Shown: piece by piece, positions 9,556 to 19,755 of the stretch
How positions within the stretch are numbered: the stretch's first letter is position 1
How the letters are laid out: each line of letters opens with the position of its first letter
From: Bagarius yarrelli
Lineage: Eukaryota > Chordata > Actinopteri > Siluriformes > Sisoridae
Direction: 5' to 3'
DNA: 64,000 nt
Assembly: GCA_005784505.1 (NCBI GenBank)
Contig: VCAZ01000155.1
Span: 1 to 64,000, forward strand
Notes under the pieces: model-generated
Told to the model about the DNA's origin: nothing
The model's input: only the letters and a program-made list of their open reading frames with translations
The model's database searches: none
Position numbers and translations under genes: made by a program

Positions 9556-9945
9556 CGATCTTCGAGGCCTACCAGTCTAGGAGTTTACCCTGCCCCTTGG
9601 GCGTGAGGGCTCACTCCACCAAGGGAATGGCCGCCGCATCAGCCCTTGGCGAATGGGGCCTCACTAGTAGACATAGGTAGAGCTGCATGTTGGGCTACTC
9701 TCATTACATTTGCCAGGTTTCACAACCTGTGAATGGAACCTGTGTCCTTTAGCGTCTTGTATAGTGCTTTCAACTCAAAGGATGAATAGGGGTTAGGGCT
9801 TAGAGCACATGTCCAGCATCAGGACCAACCAGGCGAGACCACGGCTAGGTGGTTTCCTTTGTGGGAACGCTCGCTAAGTTGAATGGTATTGAGCTTCCTT
9901 TTGAGTTGGAGTCGGTTGCATAACTCAGCGGAGATGAAATTGCGG
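9556..9945 (+). mobile_element. DIRS1-like copy 1, 3' part after the inserted provirus
   Basis: Begins cgatcttcgaggcctaccag, the continuation of the YR region (compare ...ccttgaggcttaccag at about 18757-18772 in copy 2). A frame reading RSLPCPLGVRAHSTKGMAAA covers the YR C-terminal region, then the 3' non-coding part matches copy 2 around 19100-19180. Compared with other copies, about 11 bases are missing at the junction, so the provirus insertion is not flanked by a clean duplication. No terminal hairpin is found; the right end is lost where gypsy sequence begins at about 9946. Confidence 0.75.
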
Positions 9946-10160
9946 GCTACCTAGAATTGATGAGAGCATAAACTGTTACACAATACAGAATGGTAGTGAT
10001 TTGTACTACAGTTGTGAGAGGTTTCATAATAGTGGTGGATGCGACAGTCAGACTCACCATGGAACGTGAGGGTCGAGACAGACATGTTCTTTTTACATGT
10101 CCGCTTTGTCCACATTATAAGCACAAGCTCTGGGTCAGCTGACATTCAGTTGGGGTAAGT
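9946..10160 (-). pseudogene. Ty3/gypsy-like gag zinc knuckle and protease start
   Basis: A minus-strand frame with one stop shows a CX2CX4HX4C zinc knuckle (CGQSGHVKRTC with the first Cys three residues upstream) at about 10080-10130. Further on, at about 9950-9970, it reads YALINS, resembling the ALIDSG start of gypsy retropepsins. The spacing is right for a gypsy gag-pol junction. A single short scrap with no LTR recognised beside it. Confidence 0.5.
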
Positions 10161-10484
10161 CTCATTCTATCCACTTGCATCATTACGGTGTATGACTTAG
10201 TAATATTGGGAAAATGTATTACTTCACCTTATATTGATTGTAGCTCTTATTTCTAATTATTAGAAAATGAAGACTAAGTATAAATTAGGGTGCTATCAAA
10301 AATTTGCAGTCAACCTAGCCAGTTCAAGGCTGAGGTGCCAGAGTTGGAATCACTGGTAATGGCATAGCGCAGCGCTAGCGGAAGTACGCTTATAGCGAGC
10401 TAAGGAAAGAAAGAGTAGAAGATAAGTTGAAGGATGAACAAAGTACAAATGGCAATAAACTGATTCAAAGAATATTAGTGAGCA
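10161..10484. other. Unassigned stretch
   Basis: Mixed-composition DNA between the gypsy scrap and LTR copy D. No coding or repeat signal recognised. Confidence 0.4.
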
Positions 10485-10796
10485 TGCTGTCAGAACTCAG
10501 AGCCTACCTCTGAGCATACACATTCGTACGGGCTGTCACAAGCTGAGCCAATTTCCAATTTCCAATTCTCAGAAAATCCAGTCCTTTTATACCCGTAGAA
10601 TTTAGTCCCTCCCTTTTCTTAATAAATTTCCATTATTTCCAAATTTACCCAGTCAGATTCATCCAATTGTGATGTAGTTACCATTGTTTTGCAATCTCCC
10701 CATTGTGATGTAAAAGTTTGTGATGTGAGATAATTTCCTATTAATGTTGTTTGACTTCCTGTTTGTAAAAAAAACAAAAAAAAAAACAACTGTCAA

Positions 10797-10804
10797 TATA
10801 AAAG
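10797..10804 (+). promoter_or_regulatory. Copy D plus-strand TATA box
   Basis: TATAAAAG within gtcaatataaaagcctttctc, identical in context to LTR B. The leader ATG (10887-10889) and splice donor (10891) follow at about 85 bases. Confidence 0.55.
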
Positions 10805-11098
10805 CCTTTCTCTTCTTGATTTTTTTCACCCTTTTGCTGTGTATTATTTTTCTTGAATCTTCGGACTGATTATTCATCTGCTGACAATGCGTAAGTTTGC
10901 TTAAACTACTTCTAAGTTATATTTTAAAATCAACTTATTTAGTCTAATCATTTAATGATTTGAAAGTTTACTCTAGAATCACCTATTTTGTTTTCTTTCA
11001 TGTTTTCTTTTAATTCAGTACTCAGTTGTTCACACAGTTTATAATTACTTATCTACTTTTAAGACTGTATTGTATAAAAATCATAACAGGTCTGACGT

Positions 11099-11377
11099 GT
11101 GTGGCATTCTCAACTGGTCTTCTTGCCTGGGGAGACTCACTCTGGAGGAAAATACCTTGCCTGTGCATGTAGTTTTTCTCCCCAAACCTGTGATGTCGGA
11201 ACAAAAACCGACACTGTTGTTCTTCCTAATACCACTGAAAAAGCTGGTACCTCTACTGGTGTTAAACATCTCCGTTGGAAATTGTCACAGGTTCCAATAA
11301 ACAGTGTGTCTCCATCTATTCTTCCTCCTTTTCCTTCTCCCCTATCTATCCCCTCTAGCCCCAATGCTAAGGATTAA
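11099..11377 (+). CDS. Short conserved ORF of the LTR family (copy D), unknown product
   Basis: Open for 92 codons to a stop at 11377, with a polyadenylation-like aataaa about 30 bases later. It shares THSGGKYLACAC, then D-x-GT-x-TDTV, P-x-TTEKAG-x-STGVK, KLS-x-x-PI-x-SVSP with the ORF at 35839-36132, so the frame is kept between two diverged copies. It is short, has two conserved Cys and a Pro/Ser-rich tail, and shows no transmembrane segment. The first Met may not be the start; a spliced start from the leader ATG is possible. Not recognised as any known family. It may simply be a decayed part of a retroelement. Confidence 0.35.
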   Translation: MWHSQLVFLPGETHSGGKYLACACSFSPQTCDVGTKTDTVVLPNTTEKAGTSTGVKHLRWKLSQVPINSVSPSILPPFPSPLSIPSSPNAKD

Positions 11378-11420
11378 ATTATTCCAGTTGATTAGATGTG
11401 GGGCCTTTCAATAAAATTCT

Positions 11421-13645
11421 GTTAAACTAAAATCTATTAAACCAAAATCGCATAACTTTTATGATTTGCATGCTGGAATTGTGTTTCCATAGTAGTTTAT
11501 CTGCATTTTTTCTCATTGGATAAAATGTTTATTCTACTCAGTTTTGTGCAAAAATGTTTATGCTCTTTTTTTAAAATACATGCACATGTTGTTTGTATGT
11601 ATTTTGTTTTTATCCACTGTTTTTTATGCAATAGTTCAATCATGTGCATAAAAATAGGTGGATGGAAACATAACCAATAACCCTTTTACTTGCTGGGTGT
11701 AGGTTCTTGGTCAAAAGTTTTTGTTATGAGCTGTAGAAGGGGGGTTGGTGGAGATCAAATTTGGTGGAATTATTCTTGCTGTGACCCATATGATACCCCG
11801 CACTGGAATTATTAAAGTAATTGACATCTATTGTTTCCCCATGAGATGAAAAACCTAGCGGTTTTGACAGAATTCTTAAAAGCCTTAATGATATTACACA
11901 GCACAGAAGTGTGTTACAGCTTTTTATGACCTGTACTTTACCAGCCCATATACATCAAAGCACACCTCACTTTAAATAACCTATATATCTTGAATTTAAG
12001 GTCTGAACCTTTAAAATGTATGCATCCTATTTAGCTATGCAAATACATTACCTGTAAGAAGCTCTGATCCATTGGAGAATAAGAGCCAAATACAACACTG
12101 CTTGAACAATTTTGGGCACTGTAATTTGAGCAGCTAAATTATTTATGGTTGTCTCAGTAATGTAAAAAGTGGTTCTTATCATTAATATTCTGGAGGGTAA
12201 AAGAAATATGAGCATGGGTTTTATGCAATTAGTGGCACTTTTTGACAAGGCCAAGTAATACTAGAGGAGGATCAGAGATAAAGACCATCTTCTTTTTGCT
12301 TAGAGCATACAAACACAACACCATAGCCCTTACTTAAAAAGCCTTGCTTATGAACAGACCAAATGATCAGTATTTAAAATTAAAAATACAGCAACAATTT
12401 ATCACTCCTTAAATAAATTATCAAGGTTAGGTAAATAGGCTGGCCTATAAAAAATACTTTTCTTTTTTATAATGATAATGAAACAAAGGTTATAAATTAA
12501 CCTGCAACTTTTAAAAATATACTTAAATGATTGTGCCTCTTAGGGTTTTTTGCTCTCCAAATCTTTCCAATGACCTTTAGAACTAAAGTATAAGAGTTTT
12601 AAAACACAAAAATCATTAGTATTCAGTATCATATACTCTCCTTATTGCAGAGGAAAAAAATTATACAGATGGGTCATAACATGCTTTTGATTGGATCTGT
12701 CACAGAGGCGGTGAATTTCTCCATAACTCATAACACATGAGAAAATATTACACCCAAACACAAATAACTTAGGCCTTTATTAATACATTGAAAAGTCTAT
12801 AGCATAGCATGTGTTTGTTATTACCTAGAATTTGTACTATTCGGTGTGTTCTTGGTTATTGACATCTTAATTGGTGATACTTAAATTTGCCTGTGTACCT
12901 TGTTTTTTTAAAAAAAAAAGATATTTTGCAATACTACTATAACATGTAGCAAATTTAGCTTAAATAAAATTAGTAGTAGTAGTTATAATTAAATAAAAAA
13001 ACATTAGCAGTAGATGATGATATCCTTAGGAGCAGTTAAACTACCTGAGCACGAGAGAAATTTTTACTTGATAAGGCTCAAAACCATTGAGACCCACTCA
13101 AACAATCATTAAAGAAACAGACGAAACTTTAATAAAGTGGTCAAATATGGAAAATTACACACATTTAACACACATTTAAATGGGTATGAGGGTTAAAATA
13201 AAAAGGAATGGAAGATAGGAAAGAGTAAAGAAAAAGAGAGAAACAGAGGATAAGATTGAGAGAGAGAAAGAGAAAGAGAGAGAGAGAGAGAGAAACAGTT
13301 GTGAATTAGAGACATGGCAACGCTAAATTAGAGAACATAGTCTAACAGAAAACCATCAAAGAATTATCACTTGTAAAAGGTGCTCAGTTTAACACATCTA
13401 ATGTATATTTTCAAATGGTTACTTGCATAGGTTTTGGTTGCTACAGTGTCACCAGGGCCTGCTGGGGATGGCAGGTTTACATTTTCACTCAGCCACCACA
13501 TAGCCGGTCTGGTTGCTACATTCTGGTGTCGTTTTTTTAGGCATCTCCAACTGCTGCTGCAAATCCTGCAACTCTGCCTCATGCAACTCTAAATCTGCAA
13601 CTCTTCTACAGCTCCACTTGTTAACTTGACTCAGAAGTTAAACTG
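11421..13645. other. AT-rich non-coding stretch
   Basis: Over 2 kb of AT-rich DNA with only short chance frames. A purine-rich simple repeat lies at 13205-13295. The segment 13367-13640 has normal composition and may belong to a degraded LTR element next to the LTR at 13646, but no domain was recognised. Confidence 0.5.
13205..13295. repeat. (AG)n-rich purine tract
   Basis: About 90 bases almost entirely A and G, ending in a clean run of ag dinucleotides. Confidence 0.85.
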
Positions 13646-14222
13646 TGTCATGGCTACACCCCCTCTTCTGAACACCGCTGGCCAGAGATGTAAATGCTCT
13701 GGGTCAGAGCATATAAGAAAATGGATACTTTGTAAAATCACAAAGTTCTACAAAGTTCTAAAGTGGAGTCCTTTTTTGTCTTTTGGTGCAATCAGCGTTT
13801 AAGTATTCATTTCACTGACAGTGTGAATGGCTGGCATTGTATTAGACCACAAACCTGTCCTTGAGATAGATGTCATGGTAACTCCCAGCTCTACAGCCAC
13901 TTAACTCATACATTCTTCAGAAAATAAATCACTTCCACGTGCATATCATTTGCACTCATTCTCACACCACCCTATTTAAGAGCAAGCTGCGCACTCCATC
14001 ACCGTCTGGTCTTACATGAGCATGCTAGACTCATATACAGTGTACGCTATATCCTAATCGCTAAAGCTTTCTTTCCTACCTGTAGCATTCTTTACTCTTA
14101 ATGTTTAGTCCTTGTACATTCCAGTGGTTCTGTATTGTGTTTACTCGTTACTGCTAACTATCAATAAACGTGCCCGTCTGCATTTAACCCATCCTGTTGT
14201 GTCTGTCTGGTGTCTCGTAACA
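13646..14222 (+). mobile_element. Ty3/gypsy-like LTR
   Basis: Starts TGTCATGG and ends CTCGTAACA. Inside, ccctatttaagagc (about 13970) acts as a TATA-like element, and a polyadenylation signal in caataaacgtgcccg follows at about 14162, leaving about 60 bases of U5. A related LTR piece lies at 37817-38165 (shared caccgtctggtctt...tgctagactc). No matching target duplication was seen at the two ends, so it may not be a clean solo LTR. Confidence 0.6.
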
Positions 14223-14389
14223 GTAGATGTAATAACATACCATAAAAAAGAAACTTTTAAATCGTTTCTTTGTGAAAATCCAATTTTGGGGTCATGTGGT
14301 CATGGTGGGATCATAGCATAGAAGCTGTAAAAACTAAATTATTAATAAAGATAAATAAAAACACATTTCACTAAATTTGTAAAATATAA

Positions 14390-14895
14390 TTTTAAATAAT
14401 GCAATATCAAATAAATAGTATGCGTTCTTCTAGAGATTATGGACCTTGTATGTCAAGCTGGCCGGATACGGACACATGCCTTTCTCTCATTCCATTGCCA
14501 GATCCCAATGTCTCTGCTGTGCCAAAGTGCACCCCTGTGCTTCTTCTGGGTGAGCAGAAAATGTGGCTTCAGAGAATGTGGCATTTGACATCTTACTCAA
14601 TGTGGTAACTCTCACAGTGACCAGGTGTATTTTGGACTGGCCACAGGAGCAAGAAAACCTGTATGGTTCTCAGATCAAGTATCTTTCCTCCACACCTCAC
14701 CTTGGGTAATTCCAGTCAGGAGAGCTCTCCTATCTCAGGTGCAGGGGACAATATTTCCCCTGCTGAGCCCTGGAATTTATGTCCCTAAAATTGTTTCAGT
14801 CATTGGAGTGCTAGGACTTCCACCACTAGTAGAATTTATAAAACCATCAGAAAGATATATGCATGAGCTTCAAATAGAAGACCAAAGTCAATAAT
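14390..14895 (+). other. Unassigned segment with open frames, not recognised
   Basis: Composition is closer to coding than its surroundings, with plus-strand frames of 69 codons (14399-14608) and 89 codons (14625-14894) in different phases. The second has a hydrophobic middle. No domain or family was recognised; it could be a degraded retroelement or processed pseudogene. No function proposed. Confidence 0.25.
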
Positions 14896-15199
14896 CACAC
14901 CAAGGTTAAACAAACTGAAGGCAAAAGGCCATCCAGAGTTACTTTGTAATCAGCTTACTTCTGGCTGCATGTGGTGCTAGTATTTACACATAGAAACTGA
15001 TAACTATGAACGATTACAAAACTGATTAGCCAAATATAACATTTTAAATTTTCATTTATTTTATTTAAAGCAAATAATAGTCTGAGTTTTACCTTTTTAT
15101 TTTCAGTGAAAATTAAATACATAAAAATATTTGAAATTAAATAGATGTGTGATACCACTTTTCCTAGCTTAGCCATAGTGTCAAAACTAATGCGCACAT

Positions 15200-15336
15200 T
15201 TTCTTGGGTGTTATGGATTACTTTTGTTTTTAGGGCTGTCTTGTTCCTTACCCTGAAGGCAAAGTCTCTGAACTTCAGCAGCGCACGCAGCTTTGTGGTC
15301 ATCCACGGCGTCTGATTAGAGCGTCTGCCAGTCAAT
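15200..15336 (-). mobile_element. Rex1-like LINE scrap
   Basis: A minus-strand frame reading QTPWMTTKLRALLKFRDFAF resembles the linker between endonuclease and RT in Rex1-type LINEs (a PW-x-T block followed by basic residues). Short and isolated, abutting the L2 3' end at 15337. Confidence 0.4.
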
Positions 15337-16500
15337 GTCTAAGGCAAATCTATACAAAATGCTTGACTTAATAAATATGTTTTTAGCCTAGACTTAACCA
15401 CTAAGACTGTGTCTGATTCTCAAACATTCATAGGGAGGCTATTCCATAACTTTGGGGCTCTAAGGAAAAGGCTCTGCCCCCTGCTGTAGTTTTCATAATG
15501 CTTACTTTTAGCTACATGTGGGCCTAAAACCAGAACCCCTGTCTTATCAGGGTTAAGCAAAAGAAAACTACTTACCATCCAGTGTCTTATTTCCTTCACA
15601 CATTGCTCAACTTTATTAAACTGGCCTTTCGCATCTGGCTTGTAACATGTTATGATAACTGTGTGCCATTAGCGAAACAGTGAAAACTAATATCATGCTT
15701 ACGACTTATGTTGGCCAGAGGAAGCATGTAAAGAGAGAAAAGAAGTGGGCCTAAAACCAAACCTTGTGGAACACCATACTTCACATGAGAGCATGCAGAA
15801 TAATCACCATTTAAATCTACGAACTGATAGCGATCGGTTAAATAGGACCTGAGCCAGACGAGGGCCGTTGAAGTTTGAGTAATATAAGCAACGAGACACA
15901 ACCCTGATCCTATGCCAATAAGAGGTCATTTACTACTTTGACAAGTGCTGTCTCTGTGCTGTTCTGAGGCCTAAATTCTGATTCATACAGTTTGTGTATG
16001 TTATTCCTGTGTGAATAAGAACATAACTGCTGCACTACTGCCTTCCCTAGGATTTTGAAGATAAAGTGAAGGATTAATATCAGCCTGTAGTAAGACAGCT
16101 CACTGGGGTCAAGGTCAGGTTTCTTAATTAGTGGTTTAATAACTGCTAATTTAAAAGATTTCGGAACATACCCACTGATGAGTGAACTTTTCTCATACTG
16201 CTGATACTATCTGCTTAAGAATGTTTTTTGGTATAGGATTTAATAAACAAGTTAATAATTTTGTAGAAGAGATGGGTGAAACTAGATTGTCTCTTTCAAA
16301 GGAGTAAAATTTTCTGATCTTAAAACTGATATGATGTGGTTAGTTTATCATCAGAATCATTCGAATGGTCTGGTATACAAAGCAAAGACTCAGCATTAGT
16401 TCTGGGTGGAATGTACTCTCAGACAGTAAAATAGTAGTAATTTCCCGTAGTAAATAAAATGGCCAGCATCTTACAGTCACAAACTACACTAGCGATGAGC
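15337..16500 (-). mobile_element. L2-type LINE, RT and 3' part
   Basis: LINEs copy themselves by target-primed reverse transcription. A minus-strand frame (15650-15901) holds RT motifs: WLRSYLTDRYQFV, then VPQGLVLGPLLFSLYMLPL, then CFANGTQLS. The catalytic FADD/YADD box reads FANG, so RT is dead. The C-terminal part continues toward 15340 through frames with many stops; upstream RT continues to about 16450. It appears to be the same family as the endonuclease fragment at 50690-51720. Confidence 0.8.
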
Positions 16501-17280
16501 AGTAAGTAGAGACAATTACAGTTCTTGCACTATTCCATGTTGATGTGAACACACAACACCACAGAATTTACTTTTAAAAGTGCTATATAAAAATTATATA
16601 TTATTATTGATATTTTTTGTTGTTGTTTTGAAAGATTAGACTTCTTTCCTTGTGTCTTCCAAGATGTTAAGAAAAATATCTGCTTATGTTTGAGGCTCAT
16701 AGAGGCATGGTGGAAAAAAAAAATCAACCCCAAATCAATACAGTTGTGTGAAATGATAAAAGTTTTAAAGGTCAGCGCTTGTGGTCCCTCTGAGCATAAC
16801 ATAATCAATCTTATCTGATTTAAACTGTTCTTCTATCAAGGCTAGTTTTTCTTTCCCCTCCTGGTAAGTATTTTTTATTTTCAGTTTTTGCATGTTGTTT
16901 AAAAAATTCCTTTTTTCAACTGACCACTTGATGCATATGTTAGCGGCATCCCTGGTTAAAACCTCCACCTGATTCTCATATGTTCCTCTCTACACTAGTC
17001 CCCTCTAGTCCCCACCTCTTCGGAGGAGGAAAGCTAGGTTGGTCATCTCTCTGAAGGAAAGAATCCACATAGCAGGCTTACTTAGTCATTTGGAGGCCCA
17101 TGGAACTACTGTTTGGGGGACAAAATAAGGCTAAGACTGTCTCATACTCCTCTGTACATTGATAGGAGCTTGCATTGCTCTACTCCCAGGCACTATGAGT
17201 GTGTATCCATGCCTGAAATGAATCACAGGCACAGGTAAACTCACTGCTTACATTCTTGCCTATCCTCTACAGTGATCTTT
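16501..17280. other. Unassigned stretch
   Basis: Contains a Lys/Glu-rich minus-strand frame (16765-16968) without recognised family. Otherwise no structural signal. Confidence 0.3.
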
Positions 17281-17525
17281 AGCTTTTCATTTCTGCATGT
17301 TTTCTTTTTTTGTGGCAAGAAGAAAACCATTGTTGAAAGAAAGGCATAAGTAGTCCCATTTGCAGTTTGCCACAAGCAAGGGACACAGCAAACATGTGGA
17401 AGAAGGTACCCTGCTCTGATGAAACCAAAGTTGAACTTTTTGGCCTAAATGCAAAGAGCTATGTGTGGTGGAAAAGTAACACTGCTCATCAACCTGAACA
17501 CACCATCCCCACTGTGAAACATGAG
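17281..17525 (+). mobile_element. Tc1/mariner transposase fragment
   Basis: A plus-strand frame contains SDETKVELFGLNAKSYVWWK and then HTIPTVKH, the region around the first catalytic Asp of the DD34E transposase and the following conserved block. It belongs to the same family as the elements at 55103 and 60271. It ends abruptly where Rex1 sequence starts. Confidence 0.75.
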
Positions 17526-17544
17526 TAGCCACTCTCGCTCTTCA

Positions 17545-17845
17545 CCTCTAAAATGTGTGCCACCCTGGAAGAGGTGAATGATATAATGGCAGCTGACCCT
17601 GACGGCATCCCTGGGTGCAAACTCAGAGTATGCGCAGAACAGCTGGCTGAGGTCTTCACGGACATCTTTAATCTGTCCTTGGCCCAGGCAATCGTCCCCC
17701 CCTACTTTAAGTCTGCTACCATCATGTCAGTGTCAAAGCACTCTACTGCAACAGAACTGGGTGACTTTCGTCCTGTTGCACTCACCCCTGTCATCGCAGA
17801 GTGCTTTGAAAGACTGTTCCTCACCCACTGTAAAGCCTGTAAAGG
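17545..17845 (+). mobile_element. Rex1-like LINE RT fragment
   Basis: A 112-codon frame reads through the RT N-terminal motifs AADPDGIPGCKLRVCAEQL, FTDIFNLSLAQAIVPPYFK and FRPVALTPVIAECFERL, which are diagnostic for Rex1-like RT fingers. It is truncated before the catalytic palm and fused to unrelated sequence at about 17845. Confidence 0.8.
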
Positions 17846-17859
17846 TTCACTATCCACCA

Positions 17860-18060
17860 TTCAAACAATCCTTGTTGCAATTTTTCCTTAATTTTGTCCT
17901 TTCATCCACATGCAGGGAAGTTAACTGCAGTGCCATGGGCTGTAAACCTCTTAAAGATATTGCACACAGTGGACGCAGAAACAATAGGATCTCTGGAGAT
18001 AGACTTGTAAATTGACGTCTGTTTATGCTTTCAACAGTTTCTTTCTTTCAAATCCACAGG
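17860..18060 (-). mobile_element. DNA-transposon-like scrap
   Basis: Plus-strand text such as gtaaacctcttaaagatattgcacacagtggacgcag resembles the antisense of an N-terminal transposase region common in fish Tc1-type elements. No termini were found. Confidence 0.3.
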
Positions 18061-18074
18061 CATTTTTTTTCCAC

Positions 18075-19535
18075 CACGAGGTGGCTGTACGACCTGAAGT
18101 GGTGTGTGTTCGTTGACTGGTGTGTCCCCACCATCAGAGATGTGGTATTGGGCCAATACTATCCTTCCATTTAAGCAGGGTTCCAGGGACACCTTTCTGC
18201 CTCCACCATTACGGTGTATGTGGCTGCCATCTCAGCATGCCATGACCCCTTAGGAGGCAGATCGGTGGGGACACATGAGCTGGTGGTCAGGTTCCTCAAA
18301 GGCTGCAGAACCATGTCTTGTCCCTTGGGATCTTGCTGTGGTCATACAGGCCTTACAGAGGGACTGTGGAACTCAGAGCCCTCTCCTTGAAGATGGCTCT
18401 CCTGACTGCACTCATCTTGATTTGGAGCGTGGGGGACCTCCAAGCCCTCTCTGTCAACGAGGCGTGCCTAGAGTTTGGTCTGGCAGACTCTCACGTTGTC
18501 TTGAACCCAGGCCAGGATACGTGCCCAAGGTACCAACCACTCCCTTCACGGATCAGGTGGTGACCTTACAAGCTATTCCCCCTCATCAGGGGAATCCTGA
18601 CATGCTCTTGTTGTGTCCATTGCATGCCCTCCGGGCATACCTAGACCGCACTCAGAGCTTCAGACGCTCTGATCAGCTCTTTGTCTGCTCTGAAATATGG
18701 TGCAAATGAGAAGCTGTCTCCAAACAGAGGATCTCCCACTGGTTAGTGGAAGTAATCCTTGAGGCTTACCAGTTCTGGGGCTTACCCCGCCCTTTGAAGG
18801 TAAGAGCTCATCCACTAGGGGGATGGCCACTGCAACAGCCATGGTGAATGGGGACTCACTAGCAGACATACTGTATGTAGGGCTGCATGTTGGGCGACTC
18901 CCAACACATTTTCCAGGTTTTACAACCTGCAAATGGAACCTGTTGTGTGGTGGCTGTGACTCTGGGGAAGGGTAGGGAGTAGAGTTTGTCCCCAGCATTT
19001 CTGCCCTCTGGGTTAGGGTTACGCCATTTGGTCCGTGAAGGTTCCGTTGTTTGACCCCTGGTCCACCTATTTTCCTATCAAACAGCACACTTTACCCCCC
19101 AGCCGATCCAGCGGAGGGACCAGCCCGGCAAGACTAGGCAAGGGAGTTTCCTTCAAGGGACCCACGCTAAGTTGTGCTCTTCATGTAGCTTCTGAGGCGG
19201 CCTCATGTGTGTATCTCCACTAGATTAAGCATGCGCTTCGGCACGCTGGTTCCTGTTGGCTGGTTCCTGACATGGACTGGTGCAGTGGCGTATTGTATAG
19301 GACCCCTAGTGTCATCACTCAAAACAACATTGAAGTGAATGACAGAAAGGGAACGTCTCGGTTATGTATGGTAACCCTTGTTCCCTGATGGAGGGAACGG
19401 AGATGTTGTGTCCCTCATACCACTGCACCGGACCATCCCAGGGGAGTCGTCTTTAGATCGTCCTAGTGTCATCACTCGACACGACGTCTCCGTTCCCTCC
19501 ATCAGGGAATGAGGGTTATTATATGTAACCGAGAC
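18075..19535 (+). mobile_element. DIRS1-like copy 2 (tyrosine recombinase and 3' end)
   Basis: Begins in the RNase H to YR linker (gtacgacctgaagtgg, shared with copy 1 at 2406). Frames at 18275-18709 cover the YR: a segment with RALSLKMALLTALILIWSVG, then TPFTDQVVTLQAIPPHQGNP, then CPLHALRAYLDRTQSFRRSDQLFVC, followed by stops. The recombinase would integrate circular cDNA. The 3' non-coding region runs to a terminal inverted-repeat hairpin at 19353-19535. RT and gag are missing (5' truncated). Several frameshifts. Confidence 0.8.
19353..19535. repeat. DIRS terminal hairpin (copy 2)
   Basis: Left arm starts acgtctcggttatgtatggt and contains gttccctgatggagggaacg; the right arm is the reverse complement, ending gtaaccgagac. 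The arms of about 60 bases enclose about 60 bases. The same structure occurs at 43110-43403 and 50439-50636. Confidence 0.85.
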
Positions 19536-19755
19536 CTTTGTATGTATGAAAACAAACAATTACATTACTGTAAAATCTATATTAAACCAGACCTAAAAAT
19601 GCAGAAAGGCAAAATAATGCAGAGGGGCGACTGGAATACAAATTAAATTGTTTTTTTTCTTTGTGAGGTCATAGAGACAACATTTTGCTTTAAATTTAAA
19701 TCTGATTCAGCAATTTTACTTATTAAAAATAAATAAACAAAGACAGTGTTAGATG

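Larger units (their letters stand above)
10485..11420 (+). mobile_element. Copy D of the bidirectional LTR family
   Basis: Starts tgctgtcagaactcagagcc. About 220 bases of the R-U5 side are deleted, but both TATA boxes (minus strand, complement of 10583-10591; plus strand, 10797-10804) remain. The leader ends ctgacaatgC followed by GTAAGT (10891-10896). The exon start is altered (acaggtctgacg near 11082). Unlike LTR B, it continues past the shared tttttcctcc block into an ORF with the stop at about 11377 and an aataaa at about 11410. No CCCAACA end is found, so the right boundary is approximate. Confidence 0.65.
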
